A stretch of 64,000 bases of DNA from 66-474 sp051961995 (GTDB lineage: Bacteria > Pseudomonadota > Gammaproteobacteria > Xanthomonadales > Rhodanobacteraceae), in NCBI GenBank assembly GCA_051961995.1, contig JBQCCR010000030.1, forward strand, positions 5,169 to 69,168, in the 5' to 3' direction. The position numbers and the translations under genes are program-made. Within the stretch, counting starts at the first letter, position 1; each line of letters starts with the position of its first letter. Under the pieces are notes generated by a model. That model ran no database searches, had not been told where the DNA came from, and worked only from the letters and a program-made list of their open reading frames with translations. This document shows, piece after piece, positions 56,263-64,000 of this stretch.

Positions 56263-56394
56263 GTTTGCAAAGCGTAGCGAGCGAAGGCAGGTTGCGCGTC
56301 GCCGGAGTGCAGGAACCGGAGTGTACACGTCAGTACACGAGGATTCCGAGCGCCGCCGGCGCGCAGGATGCCGAGCGCAGTAGCTTTGCAACCG
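56263..56394. repeat. Dispersed intergenic repeat, copy B (full length)
   Basis: A ~130-bp palindrome-rich element. It starts GTTTGCAAAGCGTAGCGAGC and ends GTAGCTTTGCAAC, so the ends are partly complementary; the middle holds GTGTACACGTCAGTACACGA. Copy C at 62505-62637 matches it end to end in inverted orientation. It fills the gap between sucA and sucB. Confidence 0.8.
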
Positions 56395-56411
56395 CTCGAT
56401 AAGGATTGCCC

Positions 56412-57644
56412 ATGTCTATCGAAGTGAAGGTCCCGGTCCTGCCCGAATCGGTCAGCGACGCCACCATCGCCAGCTGGCACAAGAACCCGGGCGACGCGGT
56501 CAAGCGCGACGAGAACCTGGTGGACCTGGAGACCGACAAGGTGGTGCTGGAAGTGCCCGCGCCCGCCGATGGCGTGCTGAAGGAAATCCGCGCAAGCCAA
56601 GGCGCCACCGTCGGCAGCCAGGACGTGATCGCTGTGATCGAGGAAGGCGCGGTGGCGCAAGCCGCGCCGGCCGCCGCTGCGAAGAAGGAGGCGCCTGCGC
56701 CGCAGAAGCAGGAATCGAAGCCCGCCGCACCGGCCAAGGCCACTCCGGCCCCGAGCGCCGCGGTGGAATCGCTCTCCCCCGCCGGCCGCCGCGTCGCGAC
56801 CGAAGAGCGGATCGATCCTTCGCAGGTGCAGGGCACCGGGCGTGACGGCCGCGTCACCAAGGAAGACCTGGTGAATTACGGGAAAGGCGCGCCGGCGCCT
56901 GCAGCGCGTGCAACCGAAACCCGCGCGCCCGCCCCGGTCGGCCCCCGCGCCGAAGAGCGCGTACCGATGACGCGCATGCGCGCGCGCATCGCCGAGCGGC
57001 TGATGCAGTCCAAGAATTCGATCGCGATGCTGACTTCGTTCAATGAAGTCAATCTCGCGAAAGTGGTCGCGATGCGCAAGCAGTTGGGCGAGCAGTTCGA
57101 GAAGGCGCATGGCGTCAAGCTCGGCTACATGAGCTTCTTCGTGCGCGCAGTCTGCGAAGCGCTGAAGCGCTACCCGGTGGTCAATGCCTCGGTCGACGGC
57201 AACGACATCATCTATCACGGCTACCAGGACATCTCGGTGGCGGTGTCCACCAACCGCGGCCTGGTCACGCCGGTGCTGCGCGATGCGCAATCAATGGGCT
57301 TCGCCGAAATCGAAAAGACCATCGGCGACTTCGCCAGGCGCGCGCGCGAAGGCGGCCTGACGCTGGAAGAACTCCAGGGCGGGACCTTCACCATCACCAA
57401 TGGCGGCACCTTCGGCTCGCTGTTCTCCACGCCGATCGTCAACCCGCCGCAGAGCGCGATCCTCGGCATGCACACCATCAAGGAGCGTGCGGTGGTGGAA
57501 AACGGCCAGGTCGTCGCCGCGCCGATGATGTACATCGCGATCTCCTATGACCACCGCATCATCGACGGCAAGGAAGCGGTGCTGTTCCTGGTGGACATCA
57601 AGAACCAGCTCGAGAACCCGCAGCGGATGTTGCTGGGCCTCTGA
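56412..57644 (+). CDS. sucB: Dihydrolipoyllysine succinyltransferase (E2)
   Basis: E2 core of the 2-oxoglutarate dehydrogenase complex. One lipoyl domain with DLETDKVVLEV (lipoyl-lysine K43), an Ala/Pro/Lys linker (about 80-115), a peripheral-subunit-binding domain (SPAGRRVATEERIDPSQVQGTG...), then the catalytic domain with ISYDHRIIDGKEAVLFL. 410 aa from the ATG at 56412, preceded by AAGGA. lpd follows at 19 bp. Confidence 0.96.
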   Translation: MSIEVKVPVLPESVSDATIASWHKNPGDAVKRDENLVDLETDKVVLEVPAPADGVLKEIRASQGATVGSQDVIAVIEEGAVAQAAPAAAAKKEAPAPQKQESKPAAPAKATPAPSAAVESLSPAGRRVATEERIDPSQVQGTGRDGRVTKEDLVNYGKGAPAPAARATETRAPAPVGPRAEERVPMTRMRARIAERLMQSKNSIAMLTSFNEVNLAKVVAMRKQLGEQFEKAHGVKLGYMSFFVRAVCEALKRYPVVNASVDGNDIIYHGYQDISVAVSTNRGLVTPVLRDAQSMGFAEIEKTIGDFARRAREGGLTLEELQGGTFTITNGGTFGSLFSTPIVNPPQSAILGMHTIKERAVVENGQVVAAPMMYIAISYDHRIIDGKEAVLFLVDIKNQLENPQRMLLGL

Positions 57645-57663
57645 TCGATTGCAAGGAACCGTA

Positions 57664-59091
57664 ATGGCTGACACCCAATTCGACCTCATCGTCATCGGCG
57701 GCGGCCCCGCCGGTTACCACGCCGCGATCCGCGCCGCGCAACTCGGCCTGAAGGTCGCGTGCATCGACGGCTTCAAGGGCAAGGACGGCAAGCAGGCGCT
57801 CGGCGGCACCTGCCTCAACGTCGGCTGCATTCCGTCCAAGGCGTTGCTGGATTCCTCGAAGCAGTTCTGGAACCTCGCGCACAACCTGCCGGTCCACGGC
57901 ATCAGCGTCGAGAACGCCAAGGTGGACATGGCGACCTTCATCGGCCGCAAGGACAAGATCGTCAAGCAGTTCACCGGCGGCGTGGCCATGCTGTTCAAGG
58001 CCAACAAGATCACGCCGTTCTTCGGCATGGGCAAGCTGCTGAAGGGCAACCAGGTCGAAGTGACCGGCGCCGACGGCGGCAAGCAGACGATCTCCGCCGC
58101 CAACGTGATCATCGCCAGCGGTTCGGTGCCGATCGACCTGCCGTTCGCGAAGTTCAATGGCAAAACCATCGTCGACAACGCCGGCGCACTGGATTTCGAT
58201 GCGGTCCCCAAGCGTCTCGGCGTGATCGGCGCCGGCGTGATCGGGCTGGAGCTCGGTTCGGTGTGGAAGCGGCTCGGCGCGCAGGTCACCATCCTGGAAG
58301 CGTTGCCGGATTTCCTGGGCGCAGCCGATGCCGACATCGCCAAGCTCGCCGCGCGCGAATTCAAGAAACAGGATTTGGACATCAAGCTCGGCGCCAAGGT
58401 CAGCAAGGCCGAGGTCAAAAAGAACGCGGTGGATGTCACCTACACCGACAAGGACGGCGAGCACACGATCACCGTGGACAAGCTGCTGGTCGCGGTCGGT
58501 CGCCGTGCGTACACGCAAGGGGTGCTGGGTGAAGGCACGGGCGTCCAGACCGACGAGCGCGGTCGCATCGTGGTTGACGAACACTGCTGGACCGGCGTGG
58601 ATGGCGTGTGGGCGATCGGCGACTGCGTGCGCGGCCCGATGCTCGCGCACAAGGGTTTCGAGGAAGGCATGATGGTCGCCGAGCTGATCGCCGGCCGCGC
58701 GGGCCACTGTGACTACGACCTGATCCCGTGGGTGATCTACACCGAGCCGGAGATCGCCTGGGCCGGCAAGACCGAACAGCAGTGCAAGACCGAGAACATC
58801 CCCTGCAAGGTCGGCAGCTTCCCGTTCTCGGCGATCGGCCGCGCGGTGGCGATGAACGAGCCGGCGGGCATCGTCAAGATGATCGCGCACGCGGAAACCG
58901 ATCGCATCCTCGGCGTGCACATGGTCGGGCCGGCCGTCTCGGAACTGATCGCCGAAGCGGTAGTGGCGATGGCATTCAAGGGTTCGTCCGAGGACCTGGC
59001 GCGCATCGTCCATGCCCACCCGACGCTGTCCGAAGCCGTGCACGAAGCCGCGCTGTCGGTGGACAAGCGGGCGATACACAAGGCGAACTGA
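57664..59091 (+). CDS. lpd: Dihydrolipoyl dehydrogenase (E3)
   Basis: FAD flavoenzyme that reoxidises the lipoyl group. FAD fold IVIGGGPAGYHAAIRAAQLG, redox disulfide GGTCLNVGCIPSKALL (C50, C55), NAD fold GVIGAGVIGLELGSVW and the interface catalytic His in HAHPTLSEAVHEA. 475 aa. Third gene of the suc operon; a REP-like element follows the stop. Confidence 0.97.
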   Translation: MADTQFDLIVIGGGPAGYHAAIRAAQLGLKVACIDGFKGKDGKQALGGTCLNVGCIPSKALLDSSKQFWNLAHNLPVHGISVENAKVDMATFIGRKDKIVKQFTGGVAMLFKANKITPFFGMGKLLKGNQVEVTGADGGKQTISAANVIIASGSVPIDLPFAKFNGKTIVDNAGALDFDAVPKRLGVIGAGVIGLELGSVWKRLGAQVTILEALPDFLGAADADIAKLAAREFKKQDLDIKLGAKVSKAEVKKNAVDVTYTDKDGEHTITVDKLLVAVGRRAYTQGVLGEGTGVQTDERGRIVVDEHCWTGVDGVWAIGDCVRGPMLAHKGFEEGMMVAELIAGRAGHCDYDLIPWVIYTEPEIAWAGKTEQQCKTENIPCKVGSFPFSAIGRAVAMNEPAGIVKMIAHAETDRILGVHMVGPAVSELIAEAVVAMAFKGSSEDLARIVHAHPTLSEAVHEAALSVDKRAIHKAN

Positions 59092-59092
59092 T

Positions 59093-59163
59093 GTAGGAGC
59101 GCGCCTGCGCGCGACCGCAGGCGCTTCTCCTCGAAACTTCCGTCGCGCACAGGTGCGCTCCTG
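59093..59163. repeat. REP-like inverted pair after lpd
   Basis: GTAGGAGCGCGCCTGCGCGCGAC and GTCGCGCACAGGTGCGCTCCTGC face each other across about 20 bases. It is the same family as the elements at 27807 and 63790. It ends 2 bases before the methyltransferase ATG and so overlaps the usual Shine-Dalgarno position. Confidence 0.75.
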
Positions 59164-59164
59164 C

Positions 59165-60037
59165 ATGGGCCAGCCGGAAGCCGACCCCTCCCCCATCCGC
59201 AACGTCTCCGACACCGCGCTGTGGGTCGCGATCTACCGCGCGATGGAGAGCGAGCGCAGTGATCGCATCTTCAACGATCCCTACGCCCGCAAGCTGGGCG
59301 GCGAGCGCGGCGAGGCGATCGTGCGCTCGATGCCTCGCGGCGGTGCGACCGCATGGCCGATGGTGGTGCGCACCGCGGTGATGGACGAGGTCGTGCTGCG
59401 CTGCGTGCGCGAAGGCGCGGCCACCGTGCTCAACCTCGCAGCCGGGCTGGATACACGGCCTTACCGGCTCGACCTGCCGAAGTCGCTGCGCTGGTTCCAC
59501 GTGGACATGCCGGAGATGATCGCGTATTTCCGCGAGCACATGGCCGACGCCACACCGCATTGCGAAGTCGAATTCGTCGCCGCCGACCTGCGCGATGCGA
59601 ACGCACGGCGCGAGTTGTTCGCGCGCGCCGCCGCGCATGGCCCGGTGCTGGTGATCACCGAAGGCCTGCTGGTCTACCTCACGCCCGAACAGGTCGGAGA
59701 ACTTGCGCGCGACCTGCACGACATCGCGCACGCGCGCGGGTGGCTGCTGGACATCGCCTCGCCGCGGCTGCGCAAATTCATGGAGCGCAGCCGCTGGCTT
59801 CGCAAACTCGAAGAGAGCAATGCACCGATGCAGTTCTTCCCCGAAGAAGGCACGGCGTTCTTCGAACCGTTCGGCTGGCGCGAGCAGGAGTTCCGCTCCA
59901 CCTGGGACGAATCGTTCCGGCTGAGGCGCACCATGCGCGGTGCGTGGTTCTTCAGGCTGCTCTCGAAACTGCAACCGAAGACACAGGTGGAAGCGGCCCG
60001 GCGCATGTCGGGTATCGTATTGCTCGAGGCAACTTGA
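59165..60037 (+). CDS. SAM-dependent O-methyltransferase of the LCM/PPM family
   Basis: 290 aa. VLNLAAGLDTRPYRLD is motif I of the leucine-carboxyl-methyltransferase family, followed by WFHVDMPEMIAYF and ITEGLLVYLTPEQV, both typical. The substrate is unknown; bacterial members include polyketide O-methyltransferases. The ATG lies at the edge of a REP element with no Shine-Dalgarno, so expression may be low or depend on the suc transcript. A start further in is possible. Confidence 0.8.
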   Translation: MGQPEADPSPIRNVSDTALWVAIYRAMESERSDRIFNDPYARKLGGERGEAIVRSMPRGGATAWPMVVRTAVMDEVVLRCVREGAATVLNLAAGLDTRPYRLDLPKSLRWFHVDMPEMIAYFREHMADATPHCEVEFVAADLRDANARRELFARAAAHGPVLVITEGLLVYLTPEQVGELARDLHDIAHARGWLLDIASPRLRKFMERSRWLRKLEESNAPMQFFPEEGTAFFEPFGWREQEFRSTWDESFRLRRTMRGAWFFRLLSKLQPKTQVEAARRMSGIVLLEAT

Positions 60038-60061
60038 TCCCATGGTTGCGCAGACAAGACA

Positions 60062-60086
60062 GCGCTCCACGCCGGCGCGCTCCTAC
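60062..60086. repeat. Single REP-like half unit
   Basis: GCGCTCCACGCCGGCGCGCTCCTAC resembles the complement of the GTAGGAGCGC element seen at 59093 and 63790. It lies in the 63-bp gap between the methyltransferase and AcuI-like genes. Confidence 0.5.
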
Positions 60087-60100
60087 GCAGAGCCAACGAC

Positions 60101-61102
60101 ATGAGTACAAGCGAATCCTTCCGCACCTTCCGCATCCGCAATGACGACGAGGGTTATCGCGCCGGCATCGAAATGATGCGGGCGGACGAGCTCTCGCCGG
60201 GCGAGGTGCTGGTCAAGGCCGCGTATTCATCGGTCAACTACAAGGACGCGCTGGCCGGCACCGGCGAGGGCAAGATCCTGCGCACCTTCCCGTTGAACGG
60301 CGGCATCGACGTCGCCGGGCACGTGGTCGAGTCGCGCGATCCGCAATTCAAGGAAGGTGACGCGGTGCTGTGCACCGGTTGTGGCCTGTCCGAAACGCGC
60401 GACGGCGGCTATGCCGAATACGCGCGTCTCGACGCAAAGTGGACGGTGCCGCTGCCGGACGGACTGTCGCTGCGCGAATCCATGATCCTCGGCACTGCCG
60501 GGTTCACCGCCGCACTCACGTTGTTCCGGATGCGCGATAACCGTCAGAGTCCCGAACTCGGTCCCATCGCGATCAACGGCGCCACCGGCGGCGTGGGCAT
60601 GCTGGCCGTGGACATCTTTTCCCACGCAGGTTTTGAAGTGCACGCGATCAGCGGCAAGGCGGATCGCGCGGCCTTCCTGGAAGGTTTGGGTGCATCCAAA
60701 GTTCTCGATCGCCACGAACTCGCACTCGGCAACCGGCCGCTCGAATCCGTTCGCTTCGGCGGCGCACTCGACAACGTCGGCGGCACGATGCTTGCGCAGC
60801 TTCTCGCCTGTACCGCGCCCTACGGCAATGTCGCCAGCGTGGGTCTCGCCGCCGACAGCGGGCTGGACGCCACGGTCATGCCGTTCATCATCCGTGGCGT
60901 CAGCCTCCTGGGCGTGGCGTCCGCCGGCACCGCGCGCGACATCCGCGAGCAGGTCTGGCAGCATCTTGCCTCCGACTGGAAACCCGAGCACCTGGACACC
61001 ATCTGCACGCGCGAGGTGCAGCTGGAGGAGCTGCCGAACGTGTTCGGGCACATGCTCCACGGCGGGTCGTTCGGGCGCACGCTGGTGCGAATCGGCGAAT
61101 GA
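60101..61102 (+). CDS. YhdH/AcuI-type zinc-free quinone oxidoreductase (acrylyl-CoA reductase)
   Basis: 333-aa MDR-superfamily enzyme. AAYSSVNYKDALAGTGEGKI near the start and FPLNGGIDVAGHVVES are the YhdH signature; the NADPH site is INGATGGVGMLAVDIFSHAG. The zinc ligands of alcohol dehydrogenases are absent. AcuI reduces acrylyl-CoA to propionyl-CoA with NADPH; that role is inferred from family similarity. It stands alone. Confidence 0.88.
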   Translation: MSTSESFRTFRIRNDDEGYRAGIEMMRADELSPGEVLVKAAYSSVNYKDALAGTGEGKILRTFPLNGGIDVAGHVVESRDPQFKEGDAVLCTGCGLSETRDGGYAEYARLDAKWTVPLPDGLSLRESMILGTAGFTAALTLFRMRDNRQSPELGPIAINGATGGVGMLAVDIFSHAGFEVHAISGKADRAAFLEGLGASKVLDRHELALGNRPLESVRFGGALDNVGGTMLAQLLACTAPYGNVASVGLAADSGLDATVMPFIIRGVSLLGVASAGTARDIREQVWQHLASDWKPEHLDTICTREVQLEELPNVFGHMLHGGSFGRTLVRIGE

Positions 61103-61196
61103 GCGGGACGAATTGACCGATACCCGAGCTTTTGGGGCATAGTCAGAGGATGCGGGCACCCTTAAAATGCCTGCCAACCGTTGTGGGGACTTTTAA

Positions 61197-61562
61197 ATGG
61201 CGCGCATCCTGATCGTGGACGATTCGCCTTCGCAGTTGCTGGGCCTGAAGCGCCTGGTGGAGAAGATGGGCCACGAGACGCTCACCGCCGAGGATGGCGC
61301 AGCCGGCGTGGAAGCGGCCAAGCGCGAACTGCCCGACTTGGTGCTGATGGACGTGGTGATGCCCAACCTCAACGGCTTCCAGGCCACGCGTTCGATTTCC
61401 AAGGATCCTGCCACCGCGCATATTCCGGTGATCCTGGTGACCACCAAGGACCAGGACACCGATCGCGTGTGGGGCATGCGCCAGGGCGCGCGCGCGTTCG
61501 TGACCAAGCCGGTCAACGAAGCCGAGCTGACGAAAGCGGTGACGGAAGCGCTGGCCAAGTAG
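61197..61562 (+). CDS. PilH-like single-domain response regulator
   Basis: 121 aa, a lone CheY-type receiver: D8/D9 in IVDDSPSQLLGLKRLVEKMGH-type N-terminus, phospho-acceptor D52 in VLMDVVMPNLNG, T82/T83 and K104 in FVTKPVNEAEL. The sequence is closest to twitching-motility PilH. The usual pilGHIJ neighbours are missing, so the gene is isolated. It is convergent with cbpA. Confidence 0.88.
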   Translation: MARILIVDDSPSQLLGLKRLVEKMGHETLTAEDGAAGVEAAKRELPDLVLMDVVMPNLNGFQATRSISKDPATAHIPVILVTTKDQDTDRVWGMRQGARAFVTKPVNEAELTKAVTEALAK

Positions 61563-61565
61563 TTT

Positions 61566-61600
61566 TCAACCCTCTCCCGGTGGGAGAGAGGCTTTATCAA
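61566..61600 (+). terminator. Hairpin between pilH-like and cbpA stops
   Basis: CTCTCCC and GGGAGAG pair around GGT (61572-61588), followed by AGGCTTTAT. It is a short GC-rich stem with a weak T-run between two convergent stops. Confidence 0.45.
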
Positions 61601-62493
61601 CCTCGCGGATCGAATCCTTCGAATGCCTTCTCGAATGCGGCGTAAGCCGCGCGTGATTTTTCGTCTTCCGCCGGCGGGGTCTGGATCACCAGAGTAACGA
61701 TCTGATCGCCGCTCTTCGGCATGCCGCGTCCCTTCAGCCGCAGCTTGCGGCCTGAACGCGAACCGGCGGGAATACGCAATTCCACGTCGCCGCCGAGTGT
61801 AGGCACCGGCACCTTCGCACCGAGTGCTGCCTCCCAAGGTGCGATCGCAACATCCACCAGCACGTCGTGGCCGTCCAGGCGGAAGCGCGGATCGTCGCGC
61901 ACCTGCACTTCCAGCAGCAGGTCGCCCGCCGGTCCGCCCTGCATGCCCGCCTCGCCCTGCCCTGCAAGACGAATGACGCGCCCGGGCAGGATGCCGGCGG
62001 GAATGTTCACTTCCAGCGTGCGCTCGCCGTGCGCGTCCCGGAGGCCGAGTCGCTGCTTGCCACCGGAATGGGCGGTCGCGAGATCGATCTGCACGGCGGC
62101 GCGCATATCGCGCCCGCGCATCGGTCCGCGCGGCGCGCGCGCGCGTTGGCCAAACAGCGATTCGAAGAAATCGCTGAAGTCTCCGCCGCCGAAGCCACCG
62201 CTATCGCGGAATTCAAAGCCGCCATGCTGTTGCTGCGCCCAGTCCGGCGGCGGGCGGAACTGGTCGCCACCGCGATAGCCGCCGGCGCGCAGGTTGTCAT
62301 AGGCCGCGCGCTTCTCCTTGTCGCGCAGTACCTCATGGGCTTCGTTGACGGATTTGAACTTCTCCTCGGCGCCGGCTTCCTTGCTGACGTCCGGGTGATA
62401 CTTGCGCGCGAGCTTGCGATACGCGGCCTTTATCTGCGCCTCGTTCGCATCGGGCTTGACGCCCAGGGTTTCGTAGTAATCCTTGAACTCCAT
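61597..62493 (-). CDS. cbpA: DnaJ-like co-chaperone CbpA
   Basis: 298 aa. A J-domain at residues 1-70 (DYYETLGVKPDANEAQIKAA, HPD at 33-35), a Gly/Phe-rich stretch (about 75-115), and two beta-rich substrate-binding domains (VNIPAGILPGRVIRLAGQGE, LRIPAGSRSGRKLRLKGRGM) without the DnaJ zinc finger. It activates DnaK and may bind curved DNA. It is followed downstream by the convergent pilH-like gene; upstream lies repeat copy C, then hsp20 on the same strand. Confidence 0.93.
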   Translation of the reverse strand: MEFKDYYETLGVKPDANEAQIKAAYRKLARKYHPDVSKEAGAEEKFKSVNEAHEVLRDKEKRAAYDNLRAGGYRGGDQFRPPPDWAQQQHGGFEFRDSGGFGGGDFSDFFESLFGQRARAPRGPMRGRDMRAAVQIDLATAHSGGKQRLGLRDAHGERTLEVNIPAGILPGRVIRLAGQGEAGMQGGPAGDLLLEVQVRDDPRFRLDGHDVLVDVAIAPWEAALGAKVPVPTLGGDVELRIPAGSRSGRKLRLKGRGMPKSGDQIVTLVIQTPPAEDEKSRAAYAAFEKAFEGFDPRG

Positions 62494-62504
62494 TGGAACC
62501 TCTG

Positions 62505-62637
62505 CATAAGCTGCTGCGCTCGGCAGCTCGCACGCCGGCGGTGCTCGGAATCCTCACGTACTGACGTGTACGCTGCGGTTCCTGCGCTCCGGCGACGCGC
62601 AATCTGCCTTCGCTCGCGACGCTTCTGCAGATGTTCC
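62505..62637. repeat. Dispersed intergenic repeat, copy C (inverted)
   Basis: The complement of copy B over its full length: TCGCACGCCGGCGG, then CACGTACTGACGTGTACGCT in the middle, and CTCCGGCGACGCGCAA plus CTGCCTTCGCTCGC at the right end. It fills most of the 216-bp gap between cbpA and hsp20; no gene is seen there. Confidence 0.8.
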
Positions 62638-62709
62638 GCAGCCCACTCACGGAAAACCCGCGGCGAATTGCAGCGCCGCGGGTTTCATCTTACGTGAATG
62701 AAGCGGCGC

Positions 62710-63168
62710 TCACTCGCCGGGCTTGATCTCGATCTTGCGCGGCGTGGTTTCCGGCCGTTTGGGAATGGAGATCTCCAGCACGCCGTGCTTGCCGGTGGCG
62801 CTGATGCCCTCCGGATCGGCGCTGTCGGGTAGCGCGAAGCGACGGTGGAACACGCCGTGCGAACGCTCCACACGGGTGTAGTTGCCTTCCTCCACCGTCT
62901 GCTGGGTTTTGCGCTCGCCACGGATCGAGAGAATGCCCTTGTCCATGTGGATCTCGATGTCCTTCGGATCCACCCCGGGGATGTCGGCGTCAATCACGAA
63001 GCGCCTGTCTTCCTCGCGGATGTCCACGCGCGGCGCCCACTGGCTGGTGACCACGTTGGACTGATCGCCGCCCTCGTCGTTCTCGAAAAAGCGATCCAGC
63101 ATCTGGCGGAATTCGTCGTGCAACGGGTGCTGCGCCGCCCACGGACGGTAACGGGTGATGTAGTTCAT
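62710..63168 (-). CDS. Small heat-shock protein (Hsp20/alpha-crystallin)
   Basis: 152 aa. N-terminal arm MNYITRYRPWAAQHPLHDEF, then the alpha-crystallin domain (about 45-135) with VDIREEDRRFVIDADIPGVD and GVLEISIPKRPE, the IXI motif being ISI. Holdase chaperone preventing aggregation in the cytoplasm. The ATG at 63168 has a GGAGG Shine-Dalgarno. A sigma-32-like promoter lies upstream at 63222-63249. Confidence 0.95.
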   Translation of the reverse strand: MNYITRYRPWAAQHPLHDEFRQMLDRFFENDEGGDQSNVVTSQWAPRVDIREEDRRFVIDADIPGVDPKDIEIHMDKGILSIRGERKTQQTVEEGNYTRVERSHGVFHRRFALPDSADPEGISATGKHGVLEISIPKRPETTPRKIEIKPGE

Positions 63169-63221
63169 TGGATGGCCTCCTTCGCTGTCTGGGCTCGGCC
63201 GCTGCGGGCCGCATGACGGGA

Positions 63222-63249
63222 AAGTAGGGCCGGCTGGAGCGGTTTCAAG
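63222..63249 (-). promoter_or_regulatory. Candidate heat-shock (sigma-32) promoter of hsp20
   Basis: On the minus strand CTTGAAA (63249-63243), 13 bases, then CCCTACTT (63229-63222). This closely matches the RpoH consensus CTTGAAA-N13/15-CCCCATnT. It lies about 55 bp before the hsp20 ATG, within the 148-bp divergent gap to the peroxiredoxin gene. Confidence 0.65.
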
Positions 63250-63316
63250 AGGCTGCGGAACGGGTCCCGAAGCGCTACGATGCGGGGAACGTCCCTCCCC
63301 ACGACAAGGAAAGGCC

Positions 63317-63793
63317 ATGACCATCAAAGTCGGAGATCGTATCCCTTCCGCAACACTCAACGTCATCCGCGATGGCGTGCAAAGCGTGAGCACGGACGAG
63401 CTGTTCAAGGGGAAGAAGGTGGTGCTGTTCTCGGTGCCGGGCGCGTTCACCCCGACCTGTTCCGAGAAGCACCTGCCAGGCTTCGTCGAGCACTACCAGG
63501 AATTCAAGCAGCGCGGCATCGAGGTGATCTGCATGGCCGTCAACGACGCCTTCGTGATGAAGGCCTGGGCGAAAGACCGCGGCGTACCCGATGGCCTTCT
63601 GATGCTGGCCGATGGCAACGGCGATTTCGCGAAGTCACTCGGCCTGGAAATGGACGCCAGCAAGTTCGGCCTGGGGCTGCGTTCCAAACGCTTCGCGCTC
63701 TACGCCGATGACGGCGTGGTCAAGGAATTGCACATCGAAGCACCGGGCGAGTTCAAGGTGTCCAGCGCCGAAGCGATGCTGGCGGCATTGTAG
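63317..63793 (+). CDS. Peroxiredoxin (Prx5/AhpE-like, glutaredoxin-type)
   Basis: 158 aa. Thioredoxin-fold peroxidase: the peroxidatic cysteine is C48 in VPGAFTPTCSEKHLPGF, and the later KFGLGLRSKRFALYADDGVV is typical of the Prx5 class. The resolving cysteine is not conserved (one other Cys at about 71), so reduction by glutathione or a thiol partner is likely. The ATG at 63317 follows AAGGAAAGG. It is divergent from hsp20. Confidence 0.92.
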   Translation: MTIKVGDRIPSATLNVIRDGVQSVSTDELFKGKKVVLFSVPGAFTPTCSEKHLPGFVEHYQEFKQRGIEVICMAVNDAFVMKAWAKDRGVPDGLLMLADGNGDFAKSLGLEMDASKFGLGLRSKRFALYADDGVVKELHIEAPGEFKVSSAEAMLAAL

Positions 63794-63815
63794 GAGCGCG
63801 TCCGCGCGCGACCGG
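63790..63815. repeat. REP-like element overlapping the peroxiredoxin stop
   Basis: GTAGGAGCGCGTCCGCGCGCGAC, the same family as 27807 and 59093. The TAG of its GTAGGAGC is the peroxiredoxin stop codon. Confidence 0.6.
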
Positions 63816-64000
63816 CTTGTCCGAGAAGCGAAGGACGAGGGGCGAGTAGCGAGGGCGCTCTGTCAAACAGCGGGGGTTTGGGATGGGTAGCGGGGGCGCT
63901 TCGATCAGGCGCTCCCGCGAGATACGAAGTGGGTTGGCGGGGGCGCAGCAAACCCACGTTCCGGCTTCTTACTGAAATTTGGCTACCCCAATAACGCGAC
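63816..64000. other. Gene-free stretch at the window end
   Basis: 185 bases of G-rich sequence with loosely recurring AGCGGGGGCGC/GGCGGGGGCGC-like strings. No coding region is supported up to the window edge; it may be the start of another intergenic repeat. Confidence 0.5.

Noticed and set aside
63816..64000. Possible gene at the right edge
   Set aside because: Only short frames with skewed G-rich composition, no Shine-Dalgarno and no recognisable motif.

Overview
This window is GC-rich, gene-dense bacterial chromosome. It looks like a gammaproteobacterium of the order Xanthomonadales (Lysobacterales), probably Rhodanobacteraceae or a close relative. The grounds are the gene order rpoE-rseA-mucD-lepA-lepB-DUF4845-rnc-era-recO, the contiguous sucA-sucB-lpd operon, the YtrA-type GntR/ABC cassette, the linked MTIP-hpt-nagZ genes, and several families of short intergenic repeats including REP-like GTAGGAGC elements. 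I found no phage, insertion sequence, integron, CRISPR array, rRNA or tRNA. The taxonomic call is an inference from recognised families and order.

Layout. 1-6.4 kb: a truncated thioredoxin/NHL protein, kdsB (LPS), a DMT permease, DUF1272, ispG (isoprenoids) and a large PilZ-like protein. 6.5-13.4 kb: a phospholipase D/cardiolipin synthase-like enzyme, xseA, an aldehyde dehydrogenase, a small degenerate GGDEF protein and a half-size ABC exporter. 13.4-14.4 kb: a small stress group (PRC-barrel, CsbD, cold-shock protein). 14.5-18.2 kb: the minus-strand run rlmD-nagZ-hpt-MTIP (rRNA modification, cell-wall recycling, purine salvage). 18.3-21.0 kb: a YdbH/YdbL envelope pair, divergent from a receiver-HPt protein. 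21.9-30.8 kb: the extracytoplasmic stress and secretion operon, with a candidate sigma-E promoter in front of rpoE. 30.9-33.9 kb: a multi-domain c-di-GMP phosphodiesterase with a small overlapping partner. 34.0-39.2 kb: a FadB/FadJ-like beta-oxidation enzyme, DUF2058, slyX, ugd and an FKBP isomerase. 39.5-43.5 kb: a seven-ORF cassette (secreted peptide, GntR, 42-codon ORF, ABC ATPase, permease, two paralogous lipoproteins) behind a promoter whose -10 lies inside a 22-bp near-perfect palindrome. 43.6-53.2 kb: a secreted protein with duplicated modules, fumC, purB, a membrane LytTR regulator, a PQQ dehydrogenase lipoprotein, a RoxA-like ribosomal oxygenase and a GNAT fusion. 53.3-61.6 kb: sucA-sucB-lpd, a methyltransferase, an AcuI/YhdH reductase and a PilH-like regulator. 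61.6-63.8 kb: cbpA, hsp20 with a candidate sigma-32 promoter, and a peroxiredoxin.

Many genes are translationally coupled through ATGA or GTGA overlaps, which fixes a number of start codons (kdsB/NHL, nagZ/hpt/MTIP, DUF4845/rnc, rpoE/rseA, the phosphodiesterase and its partner, slyX/ugd, and the ABC cassette). Most genes are conserved housekeeping. The least explained parts are the 39.5-43.5 kb cassette, the YdbH/YdbL pair lacking a separate YnbE, the Ycf46-N-like protein coupled to the phosphodiesterase, the pilin-like DUF4845 protein, and a three-copy dispersed repeat of about 130 bp.
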